This document shows, piece after piece, positions 45,720 to 54,001 of a stretch of DNA of 64,000 nucleotides (position 1 is its first letter; each line of letters starts with the position of its first letter). The translations under genes and the position numbers were made by a program. Location: positions 930,001 through 994,000 of the forward strand of contig CANMBD010000001.1 of assembly GCA_947495985.1 (NCBI GenBank), given 5' to 3'. Below the pieces are notes generated by a model. It was not told the DNA's origin, did no database searches, and saw only the letters and a list, made by a program, of their open reading frames with translations. Source of the DNA: an uncultured Sphingomonadaceae bacterium. Lineage in GTDB: Bacteria > Pseudomonadota > Alphaproteobacteria > Sphingomonadales > Sphingomonadaceae.

Positions 45720-46375
45720 TGTTCAAACAGCTCAAAATACTGGACCAAAGTCAAGTTCACGAAGTTAAAGCCATCGCTGGTAGCGCGCAATTTGTGGATG
45801 GGAAGATCAGCAATCCCCATTCAAAAGTGAAGAATAACCTGCAGCTCCACGATCTTGATGCCTATAATAAGACGTCCAAAATCCTCCATGACGCATTGAT
45901 GTCGAACCCGGAATTTACAGACTTCGCATTCCCGGAGAAAATCGCTCCGCCGCTAATCACTCGCTACCAACCAGGCATGCACTATGGGTTGCACGCGGAC
46001 AGTGCGATTATACCTCTGCCAGATGGCCCCATTCGGTCCGATATCAGTTGCACCATATTTTTAAGCGGGCCAAATGATTCTAAGGGCGGCGCGTTACATG
46101 TGACACAGGGCGAAGCCGGAATGCGCTTCAAAGGCCTTCCCGGGACGGCAATTGTCTATCCTTCCCACACCCTGCATGAGGTTGAGCCTATTTCCGAAGG
46201 TGAAAGAATTGTTGCTATCACTTTCATCCAAAGCCGAATCCGGGACGTTATGAAACGTAATCTCATGTACGAGTTGAACGAAGTTGCGGCCCTGGAAGGC
46301 CTCAATATGAGAGACGAAAACTACACGCGCATGCAAGCGCTGCAATATAATCTCATGCGAATGTGGATGGAATAG
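45719..46375 (+). CDS. PKHD-type Fe(II)/2-oxoglutarate dioxygenase (PiuC/YbiX-like)
   Basis: 218 residues of the prolyl-4-hydroxylase-like family. The iron ligands are His92, Asp94 (LHADS) and His153 (TLHEV), with Arg163 for 2-oxoglutarate; the spacing matches PiuC/YbiX. In other genomes the family is linked to TonB receptors for siderophores. Here it is translationally coupled to a sulfotransferase-like gene instead. No TonB-receptor gene is adjacent. Confidence 0.92.
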   Translation: MFKQLKILDQSQVHEVKAIAGSAQFVDGKISNPHSKVKNNLQLHDLDAYNKTSKILHDALMSNPEFTDFAFPEKIAPPLITRYQPGMHYGLHADSAIIPLPDGPIRSDISCTIFLSGPNDSKGGALHVTQGEAGMRFKGLPGTAIVYPSHTLHEVEPISEGERIVAITFIQSRIRDVMKRNLMYELNEVAALEGLNMRDENYTRMQALQYNLMRMWME

Positions 46376-46384
46376 GCCCTCTGC

Positions 46385-47005
46385 CTAATAGCCCATCAGG
46401 CTCATCACTTCCTTGCGACTGCGCGCATCATCAAGGAAACAACCCAACAAACGGCTAGTCGTCATCCCCACACCGGGCGTGCGCACACCGCGCGCTGTCA
46501 TACAGCTATGGCTGGCCTCAACAACAACCGCCACACCATGTGGTTTGAGATTGTCCCAGATACACTCCGCTACCTCGGCGGTCAGGCGCTCCTGCACCTG
46601 CAAGCGACGTGCAAATCCATGCAGCACGCGCGCCAGTTTGGAGATACCAACGACCCGATCCGTCGGCATATAGGCGATACTCGCTTTACCGATGATAGGT
46701 GCCATATGATGCTCGCAATGCGAATGGAAAGGTATGTCCTTTAGCAGCACCAACTCATCATATCCGCCGACTTCTTCGAACGTCCGTGCCAGATGTATGG
46801 CAGGGTTTTCCTGATAGCCTTCACAATATTCCTTCCAGGCGCGCGCCACTCGTTTTGGCGTATCCAGCAAACCCTCACGATCCGGATCTTCACCGGACCA
46901 GCGAAGCAACGTCTTCACCGCGTCCTGTACTTCGTCGGGAACAGGAAGTTTAGCCGCCTCACGGGCAGCAAGGGCGTCTTCGATACTGTCAGAATAGTCG
47001 GCCAA
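46385..47005 (-). CDS. folE: GTP cyclohydrolase I
   Basis: Opens the folate pathway by converting GTP to dihydroneopterin triphosphate. Zinc site residues lie in CEHHMAPIIGKA and in the C-terminal HSCMTARGV stretch; GVVGISKLAR-type region reads VVGISKLARVLHGFARRLQVQERL. 206 residues. It converges on the dioxygenase gene with a gap of only 9 bases. Confidence 0.97.
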   Translation of the reverse strand: MADYSDSIEDALAAREAAKLPVPDEVQDAVKTLLRWSGEDPDREGLLDTPKRVARAWKEYCEGYQENPAIHLARTFEEVGGYDELVLLKDIPFHSHCEHHMAPIIGKASIAYMPTDRVVGISKLARVLHGFARRLQVQERLTAEVAECIWDNLKPHGVAVVVEASHSCMTARGVRTPGVGMTTSRLLGCFLDDARSRKEVMSLMGY

Positions 47006-47113
47006 AAGGCAATCCTTTATACGTAGGAGAAATACACAATGCCAATAAGTTACGCTTCACCGGGCGACAGCGCAAGTGCACCTATGGCCGTATCTTGCAT
47101 AACGTGAGGAAAA

Positions 47114-47190
47114 TGGCGCGCCCGGGAAGATTCGAACTCCCGACCCCTTGATTCGTAGTCAAGTACTCTATCCAGCTGAGCTACGGGCGC
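47114..47190 (-). tRNA. tRNA-Arg (anticodon ACG)
   Basis: On the minus strand GCGCCCG (47190-47184) pairs with CGGGCGC (47124-47118), followed by discriminator G and encoded CCA. Anticodon stem CTTGA/TCAAG with loop CTACGAA gives ACG, read as ICG. The T arm and D arm are normal. Such tRNAs often serve as integration sites, but I see no att repeat or integrase here. Confidence 0.97.
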
Positions 47191-47300
47191 GCATTGAAGG
47201 CAGTCAGATAGGGGGAGATTCTTCTGCTGGCAAGCCATTTTAACCTGTTTTTTGCGAAACGCTGTTATTTATATGCTCATCAATTTGAGGAGCAGGGAAT

Positions 47301-47969
47301 ATGGGCGCTTGGGGTCCGGGCAGCTTTGAAAATGACAGCGCACTCGACTGGGTCTCCGGGATTTCAAGCCTGGAGAATGTTGCCGCCAAATTCGATGCGC
47401 TGGCTGATCTTGAAGATGCAGACATTGATATCGATCTGGCATCTGAAATAATCGCCGCAGCTGAGATTGTTGCGATATCGATAGGTCAAATCGCGCCTAA
47501 TATACCCAGTGACTTATTGAAGAACCTGGATAATCTCGCAAAAGCCGATGCCGCGCTTATTGAGCAGGCTAAAATGTCCGTTTCCGAGGTTTTGGGAGAT
47601 TCCGAACTGCTTGATCTGTGGTCCGAGGATCCTGAGGACAGCGCTGGATGGAATGTGGCGATTACCGGCTTGATCGCGCGGCTCAATGCCGATGTAAGCG
47701 TCAATCCGCCTTCACCCAAGGAAATCGAGGAAATTTCCGGCGGCTTGAGTCCCTGCGTCTTCTGCGACAAGGATATTGAACCAAAGGACCTCACCAGCCT
47801 CTCTTTTCGCGACATGAGCAGCAAGGACAGCCTCGCCATGTCACATGGCGTATATTGCCACCTGTCCTGCCTGAACAGTAGACTCCACCCCCGCCGCCTA
47901 ATCCAGAACTGGAGATTCAATGTCGATGACGCGCTGGTGGATCAGATCCTCAAAGGCCCAGCTGACTAG
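47301..47969 (+). CDS. DUF4259-domain protein with C-terminal zinc-ribbon-like motif
   Basis: 222 residues, cytoplasmic. MGAWGPGSFENDSALDWV is the start signature of the DUF4259 family. A helical middle follows, then a Cys4 cluster (Cys152, Cys155, Cys186, Cys190) that could bind zinc, an addition not usual for the short DUF4259 proteins. Function unknown. It ends 4 bases inside the convergent ppdK stop. Confidence 0.85.
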   Translation: MGAWGPGSFENDSALDWVSGISSLENVAAKFDALADLEDADIDIDLASEIIAAAEIVAISIGQIAPNIPSDLLKNLDNLAKADAALIEQAKMSVSEVLGDSELLDLWSEDPEDSAGWNVAITGLIARLNADVSVNPPSPKEIEEISGGLSPCVFCDKDIEPKDLTSLSFRDMSSKDSLAMSHGVYCHLSCLNSRLHPRRLIQNWRFNVDDALVDQILKGPAD

Positions 47970-50644
47970 CGCTTTTTGAGCGCCGCCTGAGCCGCAGCGA
48001 GCCTCGCAATCGGTACGCGATAAGGTGATGCACTGACATAATCCAGGCCGCTTTCCTCACAGAAGGCAATCGATGCTGGATCACCGCCATGTTCGCCGCA
48101 AATACCAAGCTTGATGTCGCCGCGCGTTGCCCTGCCCCGCTCTGCGGCCAGTTCAATCAATTGCCCGACGCCTTCGACATCGAGACTGACAAATGGGTCG
48201 CGCGGGAAAATGCCTTTGTCGACATATTGGGTCAGAAAACGTCCGGCATCGTCACGCGACACACCCAATGTAGTCTGCGTTAAGTCATTGGTTCCAAAGC
48301 TGAAAAACTCGCCATGCTCGGCAATTTTCCCGGCCATTAAGGCAGCGCGAGGCAGCTCGATCATGGTGCCGACCAGATATTCGATGCGGCGGCCTTTCTC
48401 AGCAAAGACCTCTTCCGCCATCCGGTCGACGGCATCTTTCATCAGCTCCAGTTCGCGGGCCGTAGCTACCAACGGTATCATGACCTCTGGAATGGGCGCT
48501 TCACCGCTAGATTCGGCGATTTCACAGGCCGCTTCGAATATCGCGCGCGCCTGCATTTCGTAGATTTCGGGATAGGTCACACCAAGCCGGCAACCACGAT
48601 GGCCAAGCATCGGGTTAAATTCGTGCAATTCATTGGCACGCTGTTTCAGCGTTTCCACGCCAACATCGGCCGCAGCTGCTACTTCCTCAAATTCTGACTG
48701 ATGATGCGGCAAAAATTCGTGCAATGGCGGATCGAGCAAGCGGATAGTCACCGGCAGTCCGACCATGACTTCGAATATCTGGCGGAAATCCTCGCGTTGT
48801 TCGGGGAGCAGCTTGGCCAAAGCCTCCCGCCTGCCCGCTTCATTGGCGGCGAGGATCATCTGGCGAACCGCCGTAATCCGCGAAGTTTCAAAGAACATAT
48901 GCTCGGTCCGGCAAAGACCGATACCTTCGGCGCCGAAATCACGAGCAACCTTACAATCTTGCGGCGTTTCGGCATTGGTGCGCACGCCCAGACGGCGGAC
49001 TTTATCGGCCCATTCCATCAACACGCCAAAATCGCCGACAAGTTCTGGCTGAATCGTTTTTACGCGCCCCGCCATCACCTGACCATTGCTACCATCGATC
49101 GTTAGAACATCGCCTTCTTTCAGCTCACGATCCCCGATTTTCAACAGTTTCGTCTCATTATTGATGCTCAGGCTACCAGCACCGGAAACACAGGGACGAC
49201 CCATGCCCCGCGCCACAACAGCAGCATGTGACGTCATACCACCACGAGCGGTCAAAATGCCTTTGGCGGCGTGCATACCGTGAATATCTTCCGGTGAGGT
49301 CTCAACGCGAACCAGGATTACATCCTCGCCCATTTCCGTGCGGTGTTCAGCGGTGTCGGAATCGAATACGATGATACCGCAAGCCGCGCCGGGAGAAGCC
49401 GGCAGACCGGTGGTCAGCACATCACGCTTGGCATCGGGATCGAGCGTCGGATGGAGCAATTGGTCCAAAGCCATGGGATCGACCCGCGCCACCGCTTCTT
49501 CCTCGGTAATCAGGCCGTCATTCGCCATATCCACGGCGATTTTCAGCGCCGCCTTGGCGGTCCGCTTGCCCGCGCGGGTTTGCAACATCCACAACTTGCC
49601 GCGTTCCACGGTAAATTCGATATCCTGCATATCGCGATAGTGACGCTCGAGCAGATCAAAGACGTTGGTCAGCTCGCCATAGGTCTCCGACATCGCCTCT
49701 TCCATGGACAGCGGCTTCGCATTGGCTTCCTCGCGCGCAGCTTTGGACAGATATTGCGGTGTGCGGATGCCTGCAACGACATCCTCGCCCTGCGCGTTGA
49801 TCAGCCATTCCCCATAATAGGCGCTGTCACCGGTGGAGGGGTTGCGGGTAAAGGCCACACCGGTGGCCGATGTCTCGCCCATATTGCCGAACACCATCGC
49901 CTGTACGTTGACAGCGGTGCCCCATTCTGCGGGAATATCATTGAGCCGGCGATAGACCTTGGCCCGCTCTGCCTGCCAGCTGCCAAAAACGGCGCTGACT
50001 GCGCCCCAAAGCTGGTCATTCACATCTTGCGGGAAAGGCTTTCCCCATTGCTCTTCGACAAGGCCCTTATATTCGGCCACCAGCGCCTTCCAATGCTGAG
50101 ACTCCATCTCAGTATCCGTGAAGAAGCCATTATCTTCCTTCGCTATTTCTAGCGCTTCCTCGAATGAATCATGATCCAGTTGCAACACCACATCGGAGTA
50201 CATCTGGATGAACCGGCGATAGCTGTCCCAGGCGAAACGCTCGTCACCGGAGGTTTTCGCGAGACCTTCAACCGTTTCATCATTCAGGCCAAGATTGAGC
50301 ACCGTGTCCATCATACCCGGCATGGAGGCGCGTGCACCAGAGCGAACGGAGACCAGCAGCGGATCGGCGGCATTGCCGAATGTCTTGCCCGTTATCGCTT
50401 CGATATGCGCAACGCCTTGAGCCACCTCACCGGCAAGACTGTCGGGATAGACACCGCCTTCGTTCATGAAGCGCGTGCACATTTCGGTCGAAATGGTGAA
50501 ACCGGGAGGCACCGGCAGGCCAATATTGGCCATTTCCGCAAGATTGGCGCCTTTACCGCCCAGCAGGTTGCGGGCTTCGGTGCTGTCGGTCGGCGCGCCA
50601 TCGGCGTCCATGCCACCACCGAAACGATATACATATTGAGTCAT
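47966..50644 (-). CDS. ppdK: Pyruvate, phosphate dikinase
   Basis: 892-residue PPDK interconverting pyruvate and PEP with ATP and Pi. In order: N-terminal nucleotide-binding domain (LLGGKGANLAEM), the swivelling phospho-His domain with catalytic GGMTSHAAVVARGMGRPCVSG, and the PEP/pyruvate TIM barrel ending in FSFGTNDLTQ and GICGEHGGDP. ATG 50644 comes one base after the stop of mini-ORF 2 (TAA T ATG). GGAGA stands 11-15 bases ahead. It lies downstream of glyS in the same direction. Confidence 0.97.
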   Translation of the reverse strand: MTQYVYRFGGGMDADGAPTDSTEARNLLGGKGANLAEMANIGLPVPPGFTISTEMCTRFMNEGGVYPDSLAGEVAQGVAHIEAITGKTFGNAADPLLVSVRSGARASMPGMMDTVLNLGLNDETVEGLAKTSGDERFAWDSYRRFIQMYSDVVLQLDHDSFEEALEIAKEDNGFFTDTEMESQHWKALVAEYKGLVEEQWGKPFPQDVNDQLWGAVSAVFGSWQAERAKVYRRLNDIPAEWGTAVNVQAMVFGNMGETSATGVAFTRNPSTGDSAYYGEWLINAQGEDVVAGIRTPQYLSKAAREEANAKPLSMEEAMSETYGELTNVFDLLERHYRDMQDIEFTVERGKLWMLQTRAGKRTAKAALKIAVDMANDGLITEEEAVARVDPMALDQLLHPTLDPDAKRDVLTTGLPASPGAACGIIVFDSDTAEHRTEMGEDVILVRVETSPEDIHGMHAAKGILTARGGMTSHAAVVARGMGRPCVSGAGSLSINNETKLLKIGDRELKEGDVLTIDGSNGQVMAGRVKTIQPELVGDFGVLMEWADKVRRLGVRTNAETPQDCKVARDFGAEGIGLCRTEHMFFETSRITAVRQMILAANEAGRREALAKLLPEQREDFRQIFEVMVGLPVTIRLLDPPLHEFLPHHQSEFEEVAAAADVGVETLKQRANELHEFNPMLGHRGCRLGVTYPEIYEMQARAIFEAACEIAESSGEAPIPEVMIPLVATARELELMKDAVDRMAEEVFAEKGRRIEYLVGTMIELPRAALMAGKIAEHGEFFSFGTNDLTQTTLGVSRDDAGRFLTQYVDKGIFPRDPFVSLDVEGVGQLIELAAERGRATRGDIKLGICGEHGGDPASIAFCEESGLDYVSASPYRVPIARLAAAQAALKKR

Positions 50645-50645
50645 A

Positions 50646-50714
50646 TTATGTTCTATCTCCGAAATTTATCGGCCCAAAGTTCACACACATCACAGGGTGT
50701 GTTTCGACAACCAT
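50646..50714 (-). CDS. Mini-ORF 2 between glyS and ppdK (22 codons)
   Basis: ATG 50714 to TAA 50648-50646, with GAGGGAT as Shine-Dalgarno 2-8 bases ahead. It contains PVMCVNF at residues 7-13. Its stop is one base from the ppdK ATG, so it could couple translation or act as a regulatory leader. The first 13 codons, with the upstream GAGGGAT, are a diverged copy of mini-ORF 1. The two differ only by amino-acid-changing substitutions, so constraint on RNA is as likely as on peptide. No known family. Confidence 0.4.
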   Translation of the reverse strand: MVVETHPVMCVNFGPINFGDRT

Positions 50715-50802
50715 ATGATCCCTCTGATTCATCAGGAGACCGCTCCTGCAGTTTCAAAGTTCACACAATTCACAGGGCGTCGATCGGCAATCACATCATC
50801 CC
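50676..50802 (-). repeat. 80-base-spaced imperfect direct repeat between glyS and ppdK
   Basis: Two units of about 47 bases (50676-50722 and 50756-50802) share AAAGTTCACACA and CACAGGG at one end and ATCCCT at the other, roughly two thirds identical overall. On the coding strand each unit is GAGGGAT, a start codon, then TGTGTGAACTTT. The upstream unit overlaps the last codons of glyS. I find no further copy in the window. Confidence 0.75.
50732..50794 (-). CDS. Mini-ORF 1 between glyS and ppdK (20 codons)
   Basis: GTG 50794 to TGA 50734-50732, starting one base after the glyS stop, with GAGGGA within glyS's last codons as Shine-Dalgarno. It contains PVNCVNF at residues 7-13, the same motif as mini-ORF 2. 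A perfect hairpin CAGGAG-ACCG-CTCCTG (50733-50748) covers its end. Confidence 0.35.
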   Translation of the reverse strand: MIADRRPVNCVNFETAGAVS

Positions 50803-53015
50803 TCGATCTTGGAAAAATCAGCTACCTGATGAACCGCCGCGCGAAAACGGGCCAGCAGAGCAAGCCGCGCTTCTCGTTTGTCCGCATCACTGTCATTCAC
50901 CGTCACATCCTCAAAAAACTGATCAATCGGCGCGCGCAAATTGGCCAGCGCGGTCATCGCTTTTTCAAATTCTTCGGCTTCAATGGCTGCGGTCACATCC
51001 GGCTGTGCTGCATCCAGCGTGTCGATCAATAACTTTTCGGCTTTTTCGGGCGTGTAGGAAAGCGGTTTTGAGTCGCTTTGCTCGACATTTTCTTTCTTCA
51101 ATATATTGGCGGCGCGCTTGTAACCAGCGAGCAGGTTTTCACCGTCTGGTGTTTCAACAAAAGCTTGCAGGGCTTTCACCCGGCTCAACAAACGGACTAG
51201 ATCACCCTCTCCACCGAGAGCGAAGACTGCGTCGATCAGGTCGTGACGGACGCCTGCTTCGCGTTGCTGAACCTTGAGACGGTCGGCAAAGAATTCTAAC
51301 AATTCTTCGACAAACTCAAAATCAAGAGGTGCTTCTACCTCACCTCTTACCGCAGCGATGTCCCAAATTTGTTGATCATCCAAGCTCGCTGGTTTTATGA
51401 TTGCAAGCAGATCATCAGTCGTTTCTCTGGCTTGGTCCCATTCGCTATCATCGAAAGTCTTGAGATAAAGGTTCAAACATTCAAGAAATACTTCTCGAAG
51501 CGGGAGTTTGAGAGAGTTGGCATTAATTAGTGCAATCACGCCTATTGCTGCACGACGAAGAGCGAAAGGATCCTTCGAGCCTGTCGGCTTCATATCATAG
51601 ACGAAAAACCCAACCAAAGTATCCAGCTTGTCCGCCAAACTCACCGCCACCGTCACCGGATCGGTCGGTACTTCATCGCCCTGCCCGACCGGCTTGTAAT
51701 GGTCGCGGATCGCGTTTGCGACTGCCTCGGACTTGCCTTGTTTCTCTGCATAATAGCCGCCCATCAAACCTTGCAGGTCGGGAAACTCGCCCACCATTTC
51801 AGTGACGAGATCGGCTTTGCAGAGACGTGCGGCCTCAGACACTTCACCATGAAGTGTATCGCCGGGGCTGGACTGGTAAAAACCATTCCCTTCTAAAGAA
51901 ACCAGCCACTCGGCCAACTTGGCCACACGCTCTACCTTGTCGGCAACCGTGCCCAGTTTTTCATGGAACACAATGTTGCTCAATTTCTTGGCATGATCTT
52001 CCAATGCCGTCTTCTGGTCAAGCTCCCAGAAGAATTTGGCGTCGGACAGCCTTGCCGCCAGCACTTTTTCATTGCCCGCAACAATTGCCTTGCCGCCATC
52101 GCTGGCGTCAATATTGGCGGTGCAGATGAAATTCGGTGCCAGTTTACCGGATTTATCGCGACAAATGAAGTATTTTTGGTTCACCCGGGCGGTGAGCTGG
52201 ATGACCTCTTCCGGTACATCCAGAAAGGCCGGATCAAAGCCGCCTAGCAGAGGCACAGGCCATTCGGTCAGGCCGGCATTTTCGATCACCAGACCTTCGT
52301 CTGCCACGAGTTCCAGCCCGCCATCGGATGCCGCCTTGGCAGCCCCTTCGCGGACAATCGCCTCGCGCTCGGTTTGATCGACCAGCACATGGCAAGCGCG
52401 CAGTTTTTCGGCATAATCACCGGCATTGCCAATCGTTACCACTCCGTCATGGTGGAAGCGGTGGCCGACGGTTTCATAGCCTGACGTCACGCCGTCAATT
52501 TCGCATTCCACCAGATCATCGCCCAATATCGCGACAATGCCCGACAAGGGCCGCACCCAGCGCAGACTTTCGGTAGACAGGCTGGCTTCGCCCCAGCGCA
52601 TGGATTTTGGCCACGGGAAGGCTTTGACGATCGCCGGAATGGCTTCGGCCAGCACATCATTGGTCGCTCGGCCTGGCTTATTGATCACTGCAAAATAGGT
52701 CGCCCGGCCCTTGACGTCACGGACCTCCAGCTGATCGCGGGTCACGCCGTTTTTTCGGCAGAAGCCATCAACTGCCTGATCGGGCGCGCCTTCCGGTGGC
52801 CCCTTGGCTTCCTCGCTCACCGCTTCGGTCTGATCCGGCAGATCCTTTGCAATCAGTGCAAGCCGCCTTGGCGTCGAATAAACGGTAATATCCGCAGCTT
52901 TCAGGCCAGCGTCACTCAATTGCGCGACAAACAAACGTTCGAGGTCCGCACGCGCCTTGGCCTGCATGCGAGCGGGAATTTCTTCGGAAAGCAATTCGAG
53001 CAGGAAATCAGCCAT
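50796..53015 (-). CDS. glyS: Glycyl-tRNA synthetase beta subunit
   Basis: Tetrameric (alpha2beta2) GlyRS large subunit, 739 residues. FLLELLSEEIPARM at the start, and the tRNA-binding HD-like and anticodon regions follow (VNQKYFICRDKSGKL; LADKLDTLVGFF). ATG 53015 overlaps the glyQ stop as TAATG and gives the family N-terminus; an ATG at 53027 is also in frame. Continues straight into the mini-ORFs. Confidence 0.97.
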   Translation of the reverse strand: MADFLLELLSEEIPARMQAKARADLERLFVAQLSDAGLKAADITVYSTPRRLALIAKDLPDQTEAVSEEAKGPPEGAPDQAVDGFCRKNGVTRDQLEVRDVKGRATYFAVINKPGRATNDVLAEAIPAIVKAFPWPKSMRWGEASLSTESLRWVRPLSGIVAILGDDLVECEIDGVTSGYETVGHRFHHDGVVTIGNAGDYAEKLRACHVLVDQTEREAIVREGAAKAASDGGLELVADEGLVIENAGLTEWPVPLLGGFDPAFLDVPEEVIQLTARVNQKYFICRDKSGKLAPNFICTANIDASDGGKAIVAGNEKVLAARLSDAKFFWELDQKTALEDHAKKLSNIVFHEKLGTVADKVERVAKLAEWLVSLEGNGFYQSSPGDTLHGEVSEAARLCKADLVTEMVGEFPDLQGLMGGYYAEKQGKSEAVANAIRDHYKPVGQGDEVPTDPVTVAVSLADKLDTLVGFFVYDMKPTGSKDPFALRRAAIGVIALINANSLKLPLREVFLECLNLYLKTFDDSEWDQARETTDDLLAIIKPASLDDQQIWDIAAVRGEVEAPLDFEFVEELLEFFADRLKVQQREAGVRHDLIDAVFALGGEGDLVRLLSRVKALQAFVETPDGENLLAGYKRAANILKKENVEQSDSKPLSYTPEKAEKLLIDTLDAAQPDVTAAIEAEEFEKAMTALANLRAPIDQFFEDVTVNDSDADKREARLALLARFRAAVHQVADFSKIEG

Positions 53016-53980
53016 TATGCCGCCCACCCGTTCTTCGCCATATAGGCCTCACAGCTGCCTTTCGCGAGGTCCCGGACGCGGCCCATATAGCTGGCGCGCT
53101 CCTGTACAGAGATCACACCGCGTGCCTGCAAAAGGTTGAACACATGGCTCGCTTTGATCGCTTGCTCATAGGCCGGAATAGGCAGTTTTTCCTCGAGGCA
53201 ATTTTCGCATTCGCCAACGGCTTTGTTAAACAGGTCAAACAGCGTTTCGGTATTGGCGACCTCGAAATTCCACTCCGACATCTGCTTCTCATTTTCTAAG
53301 AAGATATCGCCGTAACTGACTCCAGCTCCATTATAATCCAGATCGTAGATGCTATCGACGCCCTGAATATACATGGCGAGCCGTTCGAGCCCGTAGGTCA
53401 GTTCGCCAGCCACCGGCTTGCAGTCAAAACCGCCCATTTGCTGGAAGTAAGTGAACTGCGTCACCTCCATACCATCGCACCAGACTTCCCAGCCCAAACC
53501 CCAGGCGCCCAATGTCGGGCTTTCCCAGTCATCTTCGACAAAGCGAATGTCGTGGAGCATCGGATCAATGCCGATCGCGGTCAGGCTGTCGAGATAAAGC
53601 TGCTGAATATCCGGCGGCGAGGGTTTCAGGATCACCTGATATTGATAATAATGCTGCAGCCGGTTGGGATTTTCTCCATAGCGGCCATCTGTGGGCCGAC
53701 GGCAAGGCTGCACAAAAGCCGCATTCCATGGATCGGGGCCAAGCGCACGCAAGGTGGTTGCGGTGTGGAACGTACCGGCGCCCATTTCCATGTCATAGGG
53801 CTGCAGGATTGCACAGCCTTGATCACTCCAATAATCGTGGAGTTTCAGGATGATCTGCTGGAAGCTCAACACCTTTTTGGGAGGCTTCTGGGACAGGTTC
53901 GTATCCGGCAATGTGAAAGCTTTCTTCGCGAGTGCAATATGTGTCGCGCTTGCTTTGGCGAAAGCGCCCGAAAGGGTCAA
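53015..53980 (-). CDS. glyQ: Glycyl-tRNA synthetase alpha subunit
   Basis: Catalytic alpha subunit: [33 protein letters not shown], the motif 2/3 regions and [19 protein letters not shown] are diagnostic. The start is uncertain. TTG 53980 adds some 35 residues before LSFQQ compared with most GlyQ proteins. TTG at about 53911 (before PDTNLSQ) would be closer to the family length. No clear Shine-Dalgarno decides it. Follows the oxidoreductase gene after 21 bases. Confidence 0.95.
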   Translation of the reverse strand: MTLSGAFAKASATHIALAKKAFTLPDTNLSQKPPKKVLSFQQIILKLHDYWSDQGCAILQPYDMEMGAGTFHTATTLRALGPDPWNAAFVQPCRRPTDGRYGENPNRLQHYYQYQVILKPSPPDIQQLYLDSLTAIGIDPMLHDIRFVEDDWESPTLGAWGLGWEVWCDGMEVTQFTYFQQMGGFDCKPVAGELTYGLERLAMYIQGVDSIYDLDYNGAGVSYGDIFLENEKQMSEWNFEVANTETLFDLFNKAVGECENCLEEKLPIPAYEQAIKASHVFNLLQARGVISVQERASYMGRVRDLAKGSCEAYMAKNGWAA

Positions 53981-54001
53981 GCCGTGATTGGCGTTTTTGC
54001 C

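Noticed and set aside
49343..51277. Two long open frames on the plus strand opposite ppdK and glyS
   Set aside because: Both are antisense to well-supported genes and show no family features or Shine-Dalgarno sites.
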